Shown here one piece after another: positions 1 through 7,684 of a stretch of 20,445 nucleotides of DNA. How positions within the stretch are numbered: the stretch's first letter is position 1; the number at the start of each line of letters is the position of its first letter. This DNA is from Nitrosomonadaceae bacterium (GTDB lineage: Bacteria; Pseudomonadota; Gammaproteobacteria; Burkholderiales; Nitrosomonadaceae), in assembly GCA_919902625.1 (NCBI GenBank), contig CAKKRO010000136.1:4155-24599 (forward strand), written 5' to 3'. Below the pieces are notes generated by a model. It saw nothing but the letters and a program-made list of their open reading frames with translations. It ran no database searches and was not told where the DNA came from. Position numbers and translations under genes: made by a program.

Positions 1-562
1 TAGACAGCACCATCAAGGTATTCATCACAAAACTTAGATCGATATAGTCGCCGGCTTTGCTGTTACCCGCATGGAATGTCAGCTCACCTAAAGCATCGGC
101 AGTGACTTTGCTGAAGAAGTTGATGTTGGCCACGATGTCGCGCATGCCCAATCCCCATTTGCCCAATTCAATCAGTAGGCTATCCAGGCCATTGCGAAAC
201 ATTTGGTTGCGATGCTCCTGATAGCGTGCAGCGCCATATTTCTGCTGAATCAGATGGGCATCGCTCAGGCCGCATACCGTGTCATTCCAGCCAACAGTGT
301 CGGCGGTGATGCAACAGAAAATCCGCCCCATATCCGAATGGCAGGCATGTCCTTTGGTCAAGTGAAAGGTATGCTGCGATTTCAGGGTGTCCGCCATATT
401 GTAGCGTTCGAGTTTTTCTTCCTGATTAAAGAAAAGAACAGCCGCGTTGGCGCCACCGTTTACATCGGTCAGGCGTAAAGTAGTGCCGCGGCGAATGATG
501 CCAGACCAGTGACATCCCCCCGGAATGGATTGTTTCCAAATCAATGTGTTTTGCCGGTTCAT
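1..562 (-). CDS. DUF1989 protein, UAAP1-like; probable carboxyguanidine deiminase subunit (3' end off window)
   Basis: About 187 residues are visible before the gene runs off the left edge. I read this frame directly on the minus strand. It starts at ATG 562-560, with an AAGGA Shine-Dalgarno seven bases upstream. The protein begins MNRQNTLIWKQ and carries stretches typical of the DUF1989 urea-amidolyase-associated proteins (YNMADTLKSQHTFHLTKGH, SDMGRIFCCIT, DTVGWNDTVCG, NINFFSKV). These proteins were first tied to urea carboxylase; the pair was later shown to be a carboxyguanidine deiminase (CgdA/CgdB), converting carboxyguanidine to allophanate. The gene lies 24 bp behind the permease on the same strand and under the same guanidine-I riboswitch, which supports the guanidine role. 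I favour UAAP1 because it is first in order, but which of the two subunits it is remains unsure. The second subunit, carboxylase and allophanate hydrolase are expected beyond position 1. Confidence 0.82.
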   Translation of the reverse strand, partial: MNRQNTLIWKQSIPGGCHWSGIIRRGTTLRLTDVNGGANAAVLFFNQEEKLERYNMADTLKSQHTFHLTKGHACHSDMGRIFCCITADTVGWNDTVCGLSDAHLIQQKYGAARYQEHRNQMFRNGLDSLLIELGKWGLGMRDIVANINFFSKVTADALGELTFHAGNSKAGDYIDLSFVMNTLMVLS

Positions 563-586
563 GGTGGATTCCTTATATAAACAGAT

Positions 587-2014
587 TTACTTGATTTGCA
601 TCCGTTTTTTGCAAAGTATATACAGTGTGGTGATACTTAGAATGCTTCCCAATACCAATGGGACTGCCCATAATTGCCACCAGGGTGCATCCGCTGAAAC
701 TGCATAGGGGCGCGGCCAGGCAATATTGATGAGCTCAAATGATGACCAGATAAAAGCCAGACTATTGATGACCAATCCCCAGATTCCCAGTTTTAATCGG
801 CCCAACGCAGGATTCCAGCGGCCTGTGAGACGGGAAAATAATGCAATTCCAGTAGTGAATGTGAACATGGCATATAAGCCGCCGGTGCCAAAAGCGATGA
901 TGGTTGCTACCGCATTATCATTTAATCCGAACACTAATCCGGAACCAGCGAGTAGCACTGTAAAGAGAACGGCGTTGCGAGGTATTCTGTTTGTCGTTAC
1001 CCGGCTCAGCAGTGGCGGCATATTGCCTTCGCGTGCCATGGCATAAACGATGTGGGAGGTGTATTTGACCACCGATGCCCCGCAGGCAAGAAAAGCGATC
1101 ATTACAATGGTCAGAAAGGGTTTCTCGAACCAATCTCCGATGCTGCTGGCAATCAATGGCGTAACAGGGTCGAATGTGTTGCTGGAATTTTTCAGTGTGC
1201 CATGGTCAAAGGCCAGAATCAGTGAGGCTGAATTAAACAAAACCACCGTGCCGACAATCAACAGGGAAAAGAAAATTGCACGGGGAACCATACGTTTGGG
1301 GTGGCGAGTTTCTTCCGCTGTGGTGGAACAGGCATCAAAACCGATGAAAGCCCAGCCGGCAATAGCGAGCGCCGCCAGAAAAGCAGCCGTTTCACTGGGC
1401 GCAGTTCCCGTACCCATATGCTGGAATAATTCCAAAAAGGAATGCTGGCGGAAAAAGAAAAATAACAGTAGCGCAACGCCCACTGAGCCGATGATCTCTG
1501 CATAAACACCCAGTTTGATCACAAGCTTGAAGATGCTGGCAGGAGCCAGATTGAGCAGTGTGCAGAGCAACAGGAATATTGCTCCCCAGAGTACCGTCAT
1601 GCCGCCTCCGTCATTGGGTGATTCCCAAAAAATGGCAAGCCAGGAACCACCTGTATAAGCCGTTGTTGTCAGCATGGCAATGGTGGAGCAGATATAAATG
1701 CCCCCTGCGTATTGCCCGGCTATGGTTCCGCCAAGTTGCCGCGCCCATTTGTATGCGCCGCCAGCAACCGGAAATTGCGAAGATAATTCGGCATAAACAG
1801 TGGCTACCAGTAATTGCATCGCCAGGCAGATAGCGAGAGCCATAAACCAGCCACCCCCGGTTACTGTTGTTTGCACGCCAATGATGGCATACAGGCCGAC
1901 AACCGGCGATACAACCGCAAAACCCAGCGTGAGACTATGCCACACACTCATGCTGCGATTGAGTGAGTTGCCTGTCATTGTGTGGACCGTTTGAGAGGGG
2001 GCTGTTCCGGGCAT
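587..2014 (-). CDS. APC-family permease of the urea/guanidine carboxylase system
   Basis: An integral membrane transporter of the amino acid-polyamine-organocation superfamily, with about 12 hydrophobic segments. It matches the permease subfamily that accompanies urea carboxylase operons (TIGR03428 type, about 475 residues). The open frame extends to a TTG at 2065, but I chose ATG 2014-2012: it has a strong AGGAGA Shine-Dalgarno (2022-2027) and gives 475 residues, the family length. The longer start would also place coding sequence inside the riboswitch expression platform. Early residues (SLTLGFAVVSPVVGLYAIIG) are the typical first helix with its substrate-binding Gly-rich break. With the upstream guanidine-I riboswitch and the downstream DUF1989 gene, guanidine (guanidinium) is the likely substrate. 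Urea or another amine cannot be excluded from sequence alone. Confidence 0.88.
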   Translation of the reverse strand: MPGTAPSQTVHTMTGNSLNRSMSVWHSLTLGFAVVSPVVGLYAIIGVQTTVTGGGWFMALAICLAMQLLVATVYAELSSQFPVAGGAYKWARQLGGTIAGQYAGGIYICSTIAMLTTTAYTGGSWLAIFWESPNDGGGMTVLWGAIFLLLCTLLNLAPASIFKLVIKLGVYAEIIGSVGVALLLFFFFRQHSFLELFQHMGTGTAPSETAAFLAALAIAGWAFIGFDACSTTAEETRHPKRMVPRAIFFSLLIVGTVVLFNSASLILAFDHGTLKNSSNTFDPVTPLIASSIGDWFEKPFLTIVMIAFLACGASVVKYTSHIVYAMAREGNMPPLLSRVTTNRIPRNAVLFTVLLAGSGLVFGLNDNAVATIIAFGTGGLYAMFTFTTGIALFSRLTGRWNPALGRLKLGIWGLVINSLAFIWSSFELINIAWPRPYAVSADAPWWQLWAVPLVLGSILSITTLYILCKKRMQIK

Positions 2015-2045
2015 AACGAAGTCTCCTGTGCTTAGCGGGTAATTA

Positions 2046-2087
2046 CCGGGAATGTAATGTATCAAAATACATTACTTGACCTCCCGG
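2046..2087 (-). promoter_or_regulatory. Probable riboswitch expression platform: anti-aptamer hairpin
   Basis: Directly downstream of the aptamer the RNA can form a nine-base-pair perfect stem (GTAATGTAT with ATACATTAC, 2054-2062 and 2067-2075) closed by a four-base TTTG loop. The same hairpin can be extended by pairing CCGGGA (2087-2082), the 3' strand of the aptamer, with TCCCGG (2051-2046). The extended form and the folded aptamer are therefore mutually exclusive. No run of U follows, so this is not an ordinary intrinsic terminator. Control of translation, or Rho-dependent termination, is inferred. The permease Shine-Dalgarno lies about 20 bases further on. Confidence 0.55.
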
Positions 2088-2178
2088 GCTTTTATCCCTC
2101 CGTGGAGCCTCGTTATCACGAGACCGGAAACTCTTGGACCAGACACCTCTCAACTTCGAGACCGGAACCCTAGTTTCC
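2080..2178 (-). ncRNA. Guanidine-I riboswitch aptamer (ykkC-yxkD class, subtype 1)
   Basis: The minus strand contains the diagnostic conserved blocks in the right order: CTAGGGTTCCG (2173-2163), CTGGTCCAAGAG (canonical CUGGUCCGAGAG, with one G to A change), then ACGGAGGGATAAAAGCCCGGG. Between blocks one and two lies a short hairpin (TCTC/GAGA). Between blocks two and three lies a seven-pair stem, GTCTCGT/ACGAGGC, with a GATA loop. GGG-ATAAAA-GCCC forms the last helix. This class binds guanidinium and turns on guanidine export or degradation genes. Other ykkC subtypes sense ppGpp, PRPP and other ligands, but the downstream permease and DUF1989 genes are the classical context of the guanidine subtype. 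Confidence 0.93.
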
Positions 2179-2182
2179 CATT

Positions 2183-2211
2183 GATATAACGCTTGTTAGA
2201 CACTTTCTAAA
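2183..2211 (-). promoter_or_regulatory. Candidate sigma-70 promoter for the guanidine operon
   Basis: On the minus strand a -35-like TTTAGA (2211-2206) is separated by 17 bases from a -10-like TATATC (2188-2183), each matching four of six consensus bases. Transcription would begin near 2176, just at the 5' edge of the aptamer, as expected for a riboswitch leader. The match is weak, but the position is convincing. Confidence 0.4.
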
Positions 2212-2336
2212 GTAGACGCCGATCATGTATCTAAATCAATGGATCAGGTACTCTAAGAAAGAAACAATCTGACGGTATTCTAAATAATCATTCTGAAAAA
2301 ATCAATCCTCGGCGCGCTTCTTGAAGTTATGCCATG

Positions 2337-3086
2337 TTACGTCGACATGGCAAGACGGCGTTGTTCATTAATAAACTTATTCAGGATAATGCGGTTGTCA
2401 TCAGTAATTACTTTAAAATCAAAGGCGCACAAAATATGTGTTTCAGGTTCATGGGCAGGATCATAATCACATTCCATTCTGATCAGGCGGCCTTGAGTCT
2501 GGATAACAATGCCGTCATCGATAGCTACATTTAACGGCCCTACGTCAAAAATATTTAATGTGGCCTGCTGTAACCGGGGTGCGCTGATCAAGATACCCGT
2601 TACACTGATATTGGAAACGATGCCCTCTAATTTAACAACAGAGCTTAAACTGAATTCAGCCGGGTATTTTTTGTGGGGGGTAATTCTTGGTGCGATGCGT
2701 TTTTCTTTAATCCGCACAATACGTTGTACTTTCTCGCTGATCGTGGCGGGAGTAAACGGTTTGGCAATAAAATCTGTGACACCTTGAGCAATGGCATCGA
2801 ATAGAGAACTCCGGTCTATCCGGCTGGATAGCATAATAAAAGGCACTTCCATGGTGTCTGGATGGCTGCGTAGTTTCTTCAACAGGTCAATGCCTTGCAT
2901 ATCGGACATTTCCCATTCACCAAAAATCCAATCAATCCGCCTTATTTTGAGTTCGGCTTGCGCTTCCTTACCATCAGACACAATGATTACTCTATCAAAA
3001 TCCAAATCGTCTTTTAGAACCCGCATAATGGTTTTGGAACTTATGCTGTCCCTGTCGATAATCAAGGCTGTTTGTTTGTTGAACAT
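2337..3086 (-). CDS. Receiver-PilZ protein with Glu in place of the phosphoacceptor Asp
   Basis: A 249-residue two-domain signalling protein. Residues 1-125 form a CheY-like receiver: acidic pair at D11/D13, S87-S88 in MLSS, and K109 in the AKPF loop, spaced exactly as in CheY. Where CheY has D57, this protein has E57 (sequence IFGEWEM). Residues about 130-240 form a PilZ domain, with the RxxxR motif at R130-R134 and the (D/N)xSxxG motif as NISVTG (159-164). These are the cyclic di-GMP contacts, so ligand binding looks possible. No Shine-Dalgarno is obvious before ATG 3086. The gene is alone, transcribed toward the guanidine operon but with about 325 bp and that operon's own promoter in between. 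Role inferred: a c-di-GMP-responsive adaptor in motility, adhesion or exopolysaccharide control, with a receiver locked in, or decoupled from, phosphorylation. Confidence 0.85.
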   Translation of the reverse strand: MFNKQTALIIDRDSISSKTIMRVLKDDLDFDRVIIVSDGKEAQAELKIRRIDWIFGEWEMSDMQGIDLLKKLRSHPDTMEVPFIMLSSRIDRSSLFDAIAQGVTDFIAKPFTPATISEKVQRIVRIKEKRIAPRITPHKKYPAEFSLSSVVKLEGIVSNISVTGILISAPRLQQATLNIFDVGPLNVAIDDGIVIQTQGRLIRMECDYDPAHEPETHILCAFDFKVITDDNRIILNKFINEQRRLAMST

Positions 3087-3471
3087 GTGTAAAACAAAAA
3101 AGTGGTTATATAAGGATTTATCGGAAATAACGAATATCAGATTTATTTTCTTTAGTAGATAAATTAATAATCTATATTATTATAATATGTTTGTGGCTGA
3201 TAAACCTATCAACAATATGATAGATAAATGCTCGCCGGATTGTTGTCGACCGCAGATATTTTTTAAATGGCTGTTCGATTATAATTTATTTTGAAAAGGT
3301 TTATATTTTATATCCTTATAAATTTCAGATCATTATGTGAATTTTTTAGTCAATCCCTGGAAGGATAATTTACTGAGTATTATTTTGTTTATAGTAAACT
3401 TTCCATTCACTTGTTAAAATCAACACTTTTCACATAATAAATCAGTTTACATTATTAACTTAGGATTGTTC
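3087..3471. other. AT-rich intergenic region between divergent genes
   Basis: 385 bp with no convincing open frame. It is strongly AT-rich, with runs such as 3165-3190 composed almost wholly of A and T. It must carry the outward promoters of the receiver-PilZ gene and the aminotransferase. A candidate promoter for the latter is listed separately. A small palindrome, GTTTA-TAG-TAAAC (3387-3399), lies just upstream of it and could be an operator. No RNA gene was recognised. Confidence 0.6.
3411..3438 (+). promoter_or_regulatory. Candidate sigma-70 promoter of the aminotransferase gene
   Basis: TTGTTA (3411-3416, four of six) and CATAAT (3433-3438, five of six) are separated by 16 bases. Transcription would start near 3445, giving a leader of about 27 bases to the ATG at 3472. 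Found by eye only; the AT-rich background raises the chance of coincidence. Confidence 0.4.
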
Positions 3472-4689
3472 ATGACTACCGAAGATTTTCGCCCAGAAAA
3501 AGAAGTGACTATATTTTATCCACCGCAACGTGTTTTGATGGGACCAGGACCCTCTGATACCCATCCGCGCGTGCTGAATGCGATGGCACGCCCGACATTA
3601 GGTCATCTTGATCCCGTTTTTACCGAGATGATGGAAGAGATAAAAGGTTTGATGCGCTATGCATTTCAAACCAGGAACCGGATGACTTTCCCTGTTTCCG
3701 GGCCTGGATCTGTCGGTATGGAAATGTGCTTTGTTAATATGATCGTTCCTGGTGATAAAGTCATTGTGTGCCGCAATGGAGTATTTGGCGGACGTATGAT
3801 TGAGAATGTCGAGCGCCATGGCGGAATTGCGGTGGTGGTGGATGATAAGTGGGGTGAACCGGTTGATCCGCAGAAAGTTGAAGATGCCCTTAAACAAAAT
3901 CCAGATACCAAGATTATTGCTTTTGTTCATGCAGAGACATCAACAGGCGTAATATCGGACGCCAAAACATTGTGTGAGATTGCGCGTCGTCACAATTGCC
4001 TGACCATCGTGGATACGGTCACTTCATTGGGCGGTTCTCCGATTAAAGTGGATGAATGGGGAATTGATGCCATTTATTCCGGTAGCCAAAAATGTTTGTC
4101 CTGCCCACCCGGTTTGTCTCCGGTGAGCTTTTCCGAACGTGTGACCGACTTGGTTAAGAATCGTAAGGTGAAGGTGCATAGCTGGTTTATGGATATCAGC
4201 TTGTTATTGAATTACTGGGGATCATCGACTCGTACTTATCACCATACTGCGCCTACCAATGCGCTTTATGCGTTGCATGAATCGCTTTTGATGCTGGCCG
4301 AGGAGGGATTGGAACATTCATGGGCACGCCATCAGCGCAATTATCAGGCATTAAAAGCCGGATTTGCGACTTTGGGTATGAATTATGTGGTTGAAGAGCA
4401 ATACCGGTTGCCTCAGCTAAACTCAGTTTATGTGCCTGATGGCGTTGATGAAAAAGAAGTGAGGCGCCGGTTGCTGGATGAGCATAGCCTTGAAATTGGC
4501 GCAGGCCTGGGTGATTTTGCCGGAAAAGTCTGGCGTTTTGGTCTGATGGGCACATCCAGCAGGGTAGAGAATGTGCTTTTTTGTTTAAATGCACTTGAAA
4601 GTGTATTGTCTGATATGGGCATGAAAGTTGAACGCGGTGCCGCTGCATCAGCGGCACATCAGAGTTATGCAGCGAATCCTATGTTTTAA
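3472..4689 (+). CDS. Class V pyridoxal-phosphate aminotransferase (alanine/serine-glyoxylate type)
   Basis: A 405-residue aminotransferase of the alanine-glyoxylate / serine-glyoxylate family. It transfers an amino group to glyoxylate to make glycine. In autotrophs this helps salvage 2-phosphoglycolate formed by Rubisco oxygenation. Visible family features are the N-terminal LMGPGPSDTHPRVL, the HAETSTGV segment, the DTVTSLGG loop with the cofactor-binding Asp, and SGSQKCLSCPPG with the Schiff-base lysine at about K207. The open frame begins at a TTG two codons earlier, but ATG 3472 has an AGGA Shine-Dalgarno at a good distance. The gene seems to be a single unit. The exact amino donor (alanine or serine) and acceptor cannot be told from motifs. 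Confidence 0.88.
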   Translation: MTTEDFRPEKEVTIFYPPQRVLMGPGPSDTHPRVLNAMARPTLGHLDPVFTEMMEEIKGLMRYAFQTRNRMTFPVSGPGSVGMEMCFVNMIVPGDKVIVCRNGVFGGRMIENVERHGGIAVVVDDKWGEPVDPQKVEDALKQNPDTKIIAFVHAETSTGVISDAKTLCEIARRHNCLTIVDTVTSLGGSPIKVDEWGIDAIYSGSQKCLSCPPGLSPVSFSERVTDLVKNRKVKVHSWFMDISLLLNYWGSSTRTYHHTAPTNALYALHESLLMLAEEGLEHSWARHQRNYQALKAGFATLGMNYVVEEQYRLPQLNSVYVPDGVDEKEVRRRLLDEHSLEIGAGLGDFAGKVWRFGLMGTSSRVENVLFCLNALESVLSDMGMKVERGAAASAAHQSYAANPMF

Positions 4690-4800
4690 GGTTTCTTCAG
4701 GATTCATTGAGATTTAACCGTCCCCTGCCACTTTCTTGTCGTGAATGATGAGAAGGTGGCATATACTTTTCATGGACTTATAACGGATAATCCGGTCACT

Positions 4801-5793
4801 ATGGTTTTGGATTTTCCCCTATCGACTGTAGCAGCGCCGCTGTTATCATTTGTCCTGTCATTTTTCTCTATTTTATGGTTGATAAAGAGAAAGTCTGACC
4901 GGCTGCTGGATTATCCCAATTCACGTTCGCTTCATTCCGTGCCGGTTCCCCGCATTGGTGGTTTAGGCTTGTTATTTGGGGTAATAGTCACGTGGTTATT
5001 GTTTTCGGTTGTCATGCCTGTTGCGGTCTGGATAGGTGTTGGTTTGTTAGGGGTCATATCATTCATTGATGATATCTGGCATGCGCCGATCTGGTGCCGG
5101 TTGCTGATACAAAGCGTAGTGGCAGCGGGGTTTTCTGTGGCTGTTCTGCTTGATATTCATGGCTGGGTGATTGTATTGTGTGTCACAGTTGCTATTATCT
5201 GGATGTCCAATCTTTATAATTTCATGGATGGTTCGGACGGTCTGGCGGGTGGTATGGCGGTGATTGGGTTCGGATACTATGGTTTGTCTGCCTACTTGGC
5301 GGGAAATACCGGTTTTGCTGTAATAAATTTCTCAATAGCTGCTGCGGCAATGGCTTTCTTGCTACACAATTTTTATCCGGCGCGCATTTTTCTGGGGGAT
5401 GTGGGCGCCATTCCGCTGGGATTCCTGGCGGCTGCTCTGGGTGTGCTGGGATGGATAAATCATTTATGGCCGATAGGGGTGCCATTATTGGTATTTTCAC
5501 CTTTCATTGCGGATGCTACGGTAACACTCATAAAGCGCTTATTACGCGGAGAAAAGATCTGGCGGGCGCATCGCGAACACTATTATCAACGCATGGTGCA
5601 AAGTGGTTTGGGTCATCGTAATACAGCGCTACTGGGTTATGCATTGATGCTTGTAGTGGGTGGAAGTGCTGTATGGGCAGGCCGGCAAGATGTAGCAGTG
5701 CAATGCTGGGTTGCAATGATTTGGGGAAGTTTCTATTTGATATTAATGTTCATTTCTGATTGGAGTCAGAAATATCATTCCGATCGAGGATAG
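4801..5793 (+). CDS. Polyprenyl-phosphate sugar-1-phosphate transferase, WecA/WbpL family
   Basis: A multi-spanning membrane enzyme of glycosyltransferase family 4 (MraY/WecA superfamily). It moves a HexNAc-1-phosphate from a UDP-sugar to undecaprenyl phosphate, the first committed step of O-antigen or exopolysaccharide repeat assembly. Motifs seen: NSRSLHSVPVPRIGG on the first cytoplasmic loop, the acidic pair in FIDDIWHAP, NLYNFMDGSDGLAGG, FLGDVGA, and the C-terminal HREHYYQRM loop typical of the WecA/WbpL branch. I chose ATG 4801 (330 residues), which starts just before the first helix. An in-frame GTG at 4741 would add 20 residues, but neither start has a good Shine-Dalgarno. The stop lies one base before the start of the dehydratase gene, implying co-translation. 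That pairing resembles WbpL with WbpM, so a QuiNAc- or FucNAc-type sugar is a plausible substrate. Confidence 0.85.
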   Translation: MVLDFPLSTVAAPLLSFVLSFFSILWLIKRKSDRLLDYPNSRSLHSVPVPRIGGLGLLFGVIVTWLLFSVVMPVAVWIGVGLLGVISFIDDIWHAPIWCRLLIQSVVAAGFSVAVLLDIHGWVIVLCVTVAIIWMSNLYNFMDGSDGLAGGMAVIGFGYYGLSAYLAGNTGFAVINFSIAAAAMAFLLHNFYPARIFLGDVGAIPLGFLAAALGVLGWINHLWPIGVPLLVFSPFIADATVTLIKRLLRGEKIWRAHREHYYQRMVQSGLGHRNTALLGYALMLVVGGSAVWAGRQDVAVQCWVAMIWGSFYLILMFISDWSQKYHSDRG

Positions 5794-5794
5794 C

Positions 5795-7684
5795 ATGTTT
5801 GCAAACAAATTCGGAATCCGTACATTCATTGCTTTCGCACATGATTTTGTTGCGGTTGCTGTGGCTTGGTGGCTTGCCTATTTGTTCCGCTTCAATTTTG
5901 AGATTCCCGCATCATCATGGCCGTTCTTGCTGGAAACGCTACCCTGGATAGTGCCGGTTCAGGGAGGCTTCTTTTTATGGCTGGGGCTTTATCGGGGTTT
6001 ATGGCGTTATGCCAGCCTGCCTGATTTAAAGAGAATTTTTGTTGCGGTAGTGACCGGCACTGCCACGGTTTCACTGATATTGCAGTTATCCGGTTTGCTG
6101 GCTGACATACCCGGCTCGGTTGTTGTGCTGGCTCCGTTGCTATTGTTACTGATCATGGGCGGCAGCCGTTTGATATATCGCGCATGGAAAGAACGCCGTC
6201 TATATGGCCTGGAGAATTATGAGGCGAAACTGGTTCTGATACTCGGTGCAGGCAGTACAGCGGTAAATCTGGTCAAAGATCTGGCAGGAAGCCGCGATTG
6301 GCATGTCGTCGGCATGCTGGACGATGATCCCCGGAAATTGGGTACGCGCTTGCAAGGTGTGCGTGTACTGGGTGTGATCAATGAGTTGCCGCAATGGGTG
6401 CAGAAGCTGAATGTCGGGCATGTCATTATTGCCATACCATCCGTTTCGCACCGGATACATCGTCAGGCCTTGGAGATGTGTTCAGAAATCGGCGTCAAGG
6501 CGATGACCGTGCCGTCCTATGCGGATCTGATCAGCGGCAAGACTACCGTGTCACAGATTCGCGAAATAGAATTGGATGATTTGCTGGGCAGAGCGCCGGT
6601 GGTTCTGGATAATGATGGGCTACATGGTTTGCTGACAGGAAAAGTTATTCTGGTCACAGGGGCCGGCGGGTCAATCGGTTCGGAATTATGCCGGCAGTTG
6701 GTTGCATTTGAACCGGATCGTATCGTATTTCTTGAACTGAATGAGTTTGCGCTCTATAGCATTCAAGAAGAATTCTTGCCTCGTTTCCCCGGGATCAGTA
6801 TGTCGTTTGTTATTGGCGATATCAAAGATCAGGCGCGCATGGCACAATTATTTGCCCAATTCCGGCCCTCTGTAGTTTTTCATGCAGCCGCTTATAAGCA
6901 TGTGCCGTTAATGGAGTATGAGAATGCGTGTCAGGCTTTGCTGAATAATGTTCTGGGCACTTATGTATTAGCGCAGGTGGCAATCCACTTTGGAGTGGAA
7001 AAATTTGTCCTGATTTCAACGGATAAGGCAGTGAATCCTGTGAGTATTATGGGAGCCAGCAAGCGATTGGCTGAAATGGTGTGCCAAGCTTTGCAGCAGT
7101 CCATTTCAACCAATGGATATTCCGGTCAAAATAATCAATCGCATCAGACTTGTTTTGTAATGGTGCGGTTTGGCAATGTGTTGGGGAGTACTGGCAGTGT
7201 TATTCCGAAATTTCGTGAACAAATCGCAAGAGGCGGCCCGATTACAGTGACTCATCCAGAAATGACACGTTATTTCATGTCTATCCCGGAAGCTGCACAA
7301 TTGGTTTTACAAGCCGGATTGATGGGAGGTGCAGAAGGTGGCGGGGAAATATTTGTACTGGATATGGGCGACCCGGTTAAGATCGTTGATCTTGCGAATG
7401 ATCTGGTCCGTTTATCTGGATTGGGAGAGGACGATATCCGCATTGTGTTCAGTGGATTACGGCCTGGGGAGAAACTGCATGAAGAGCTGCTGGCCGCGAG
7501 TGAAAATACGCTGCCGACACCCCATCAGAAATTACGTATTGCCCAAGCACGTCAGGTTGATGAACAGTGGTTGTCTGATCTGAATACTTGGCTAAGTAAA
7601 ATAACTGTATTGAGCGATCAAGAAGTCAGGGATCAACTCGCAAAGTGGGTGCCTGAGTACACTAATAAGGAAGTGGAGTCTTAA
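5795..7684 (+). CDS. wbpM: Membrane-bound nucleotide-sugar 4,6-dehydratase (WbpM/CapD family)
   Basis: A 629-residue enzyme of the WbpM/CapD/FlaA1-long family, which converts UDP-GlcNAc to a UDP-4-keto-6-deoxy sugar. The N-terminal third (about 10-130) has four hydrophobic helices. A first Rossmann-like motif LGAGSTA lies near 150, and the catalytic short-chain dehydrogenase domain begins with VTGAGGSIGSELCRQL near 287. The active site shows the family variation in which Met replaces Tyr: M419-x3-K423 in SIMGASKR. Late motifs such as FVLDMGDPVKI and GLRPGEKLHEELL agree. The start ATG is overlapped by a GAGGA Shine-Dalgarno within the end of the preceding gene, so the two are translationally linked. 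The product would feed deoxyamino sugars to the transferase upstream. Its stop overlaps that of the convergent ABC gene in a shared TTAA. Confidence 0.9.
   Translation: MFANKFGIRTFIAFAHDFVAVAVAWWLAYLFRFNFEIPASSWPFLLETLPWIVPVQGGFFLWLGLYRGLWRYASLPDLKRIFVAVVTGTATVSLILQLSGLLADIPGSVVVLAPLLLLLIMGGSRLIYRAWKERRLYGLENYEAKLVLILGAGSTAVNLVKDLAGSRDWHVVGMLDDDPRKLGTRLQGVRVLGVINELPQWVQKLNVGHVIIAIPSVSHRIHRQALEMCSEIGVKAMTVPSYADLISGKTTVSQIREIELDDLLGRAPVVLDNDGLHGLLTGKVILVTGAGGSIGSELCRQLVAFEPDRIVFLELNEFALYSIQEEFLPRFPGISMSFVIGDIKDQARMAQLFAQFRPSVVFHAAAYKHVPLMEYENACQALLNNVLGTYVLAQVAIHFGVEKFVLISTDKAVNPVSIMGASKRLAEMVCQALQQSISTNGYSGQNNQSHQTCFVMVRFGNVLGSTGSVIPKFREQIARGGPITVTHPEMTRYFMSIPEAAQLVLQAGLMGGAEGGGEIFVLDMGDPVKIVDLANDLVRLSGLGEDDIRIVFSGLRPGEKLHEELLAASENTLPTPHQKLRIAQARQVDEQWLSDLNTWLSKITVLSDQEVRDQLAKWVPEYTNKEVES

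Noticed and set aside
203..478. Plus-strand 91-codon open frame
   Set aside because: It lies wholly opposite the DUF1989 gene, whose conserved reading frame on the minus strand is convincing.
1050..1505. Plus-strand 151-codon open frame
   Set aside because: It is a shadow of the permease gene, with no start signal and no recognisable domain.
2015..2065. N-terminal extension of the permease to TTG 2065
   Set aside because: It would translate part of the riboswitch expression platform. ATG 2014 has a strong Shine-Dalgarno and gives the usual family length.
2331..2351. Inverted repeat GCCATGT / ACATGGC at the end of the receiver-PilZ gene as terminator
   Set aside because: It has a seven-pair stem with a seven-base loop but no U-run on the minus strand, and part lies within the coding region.
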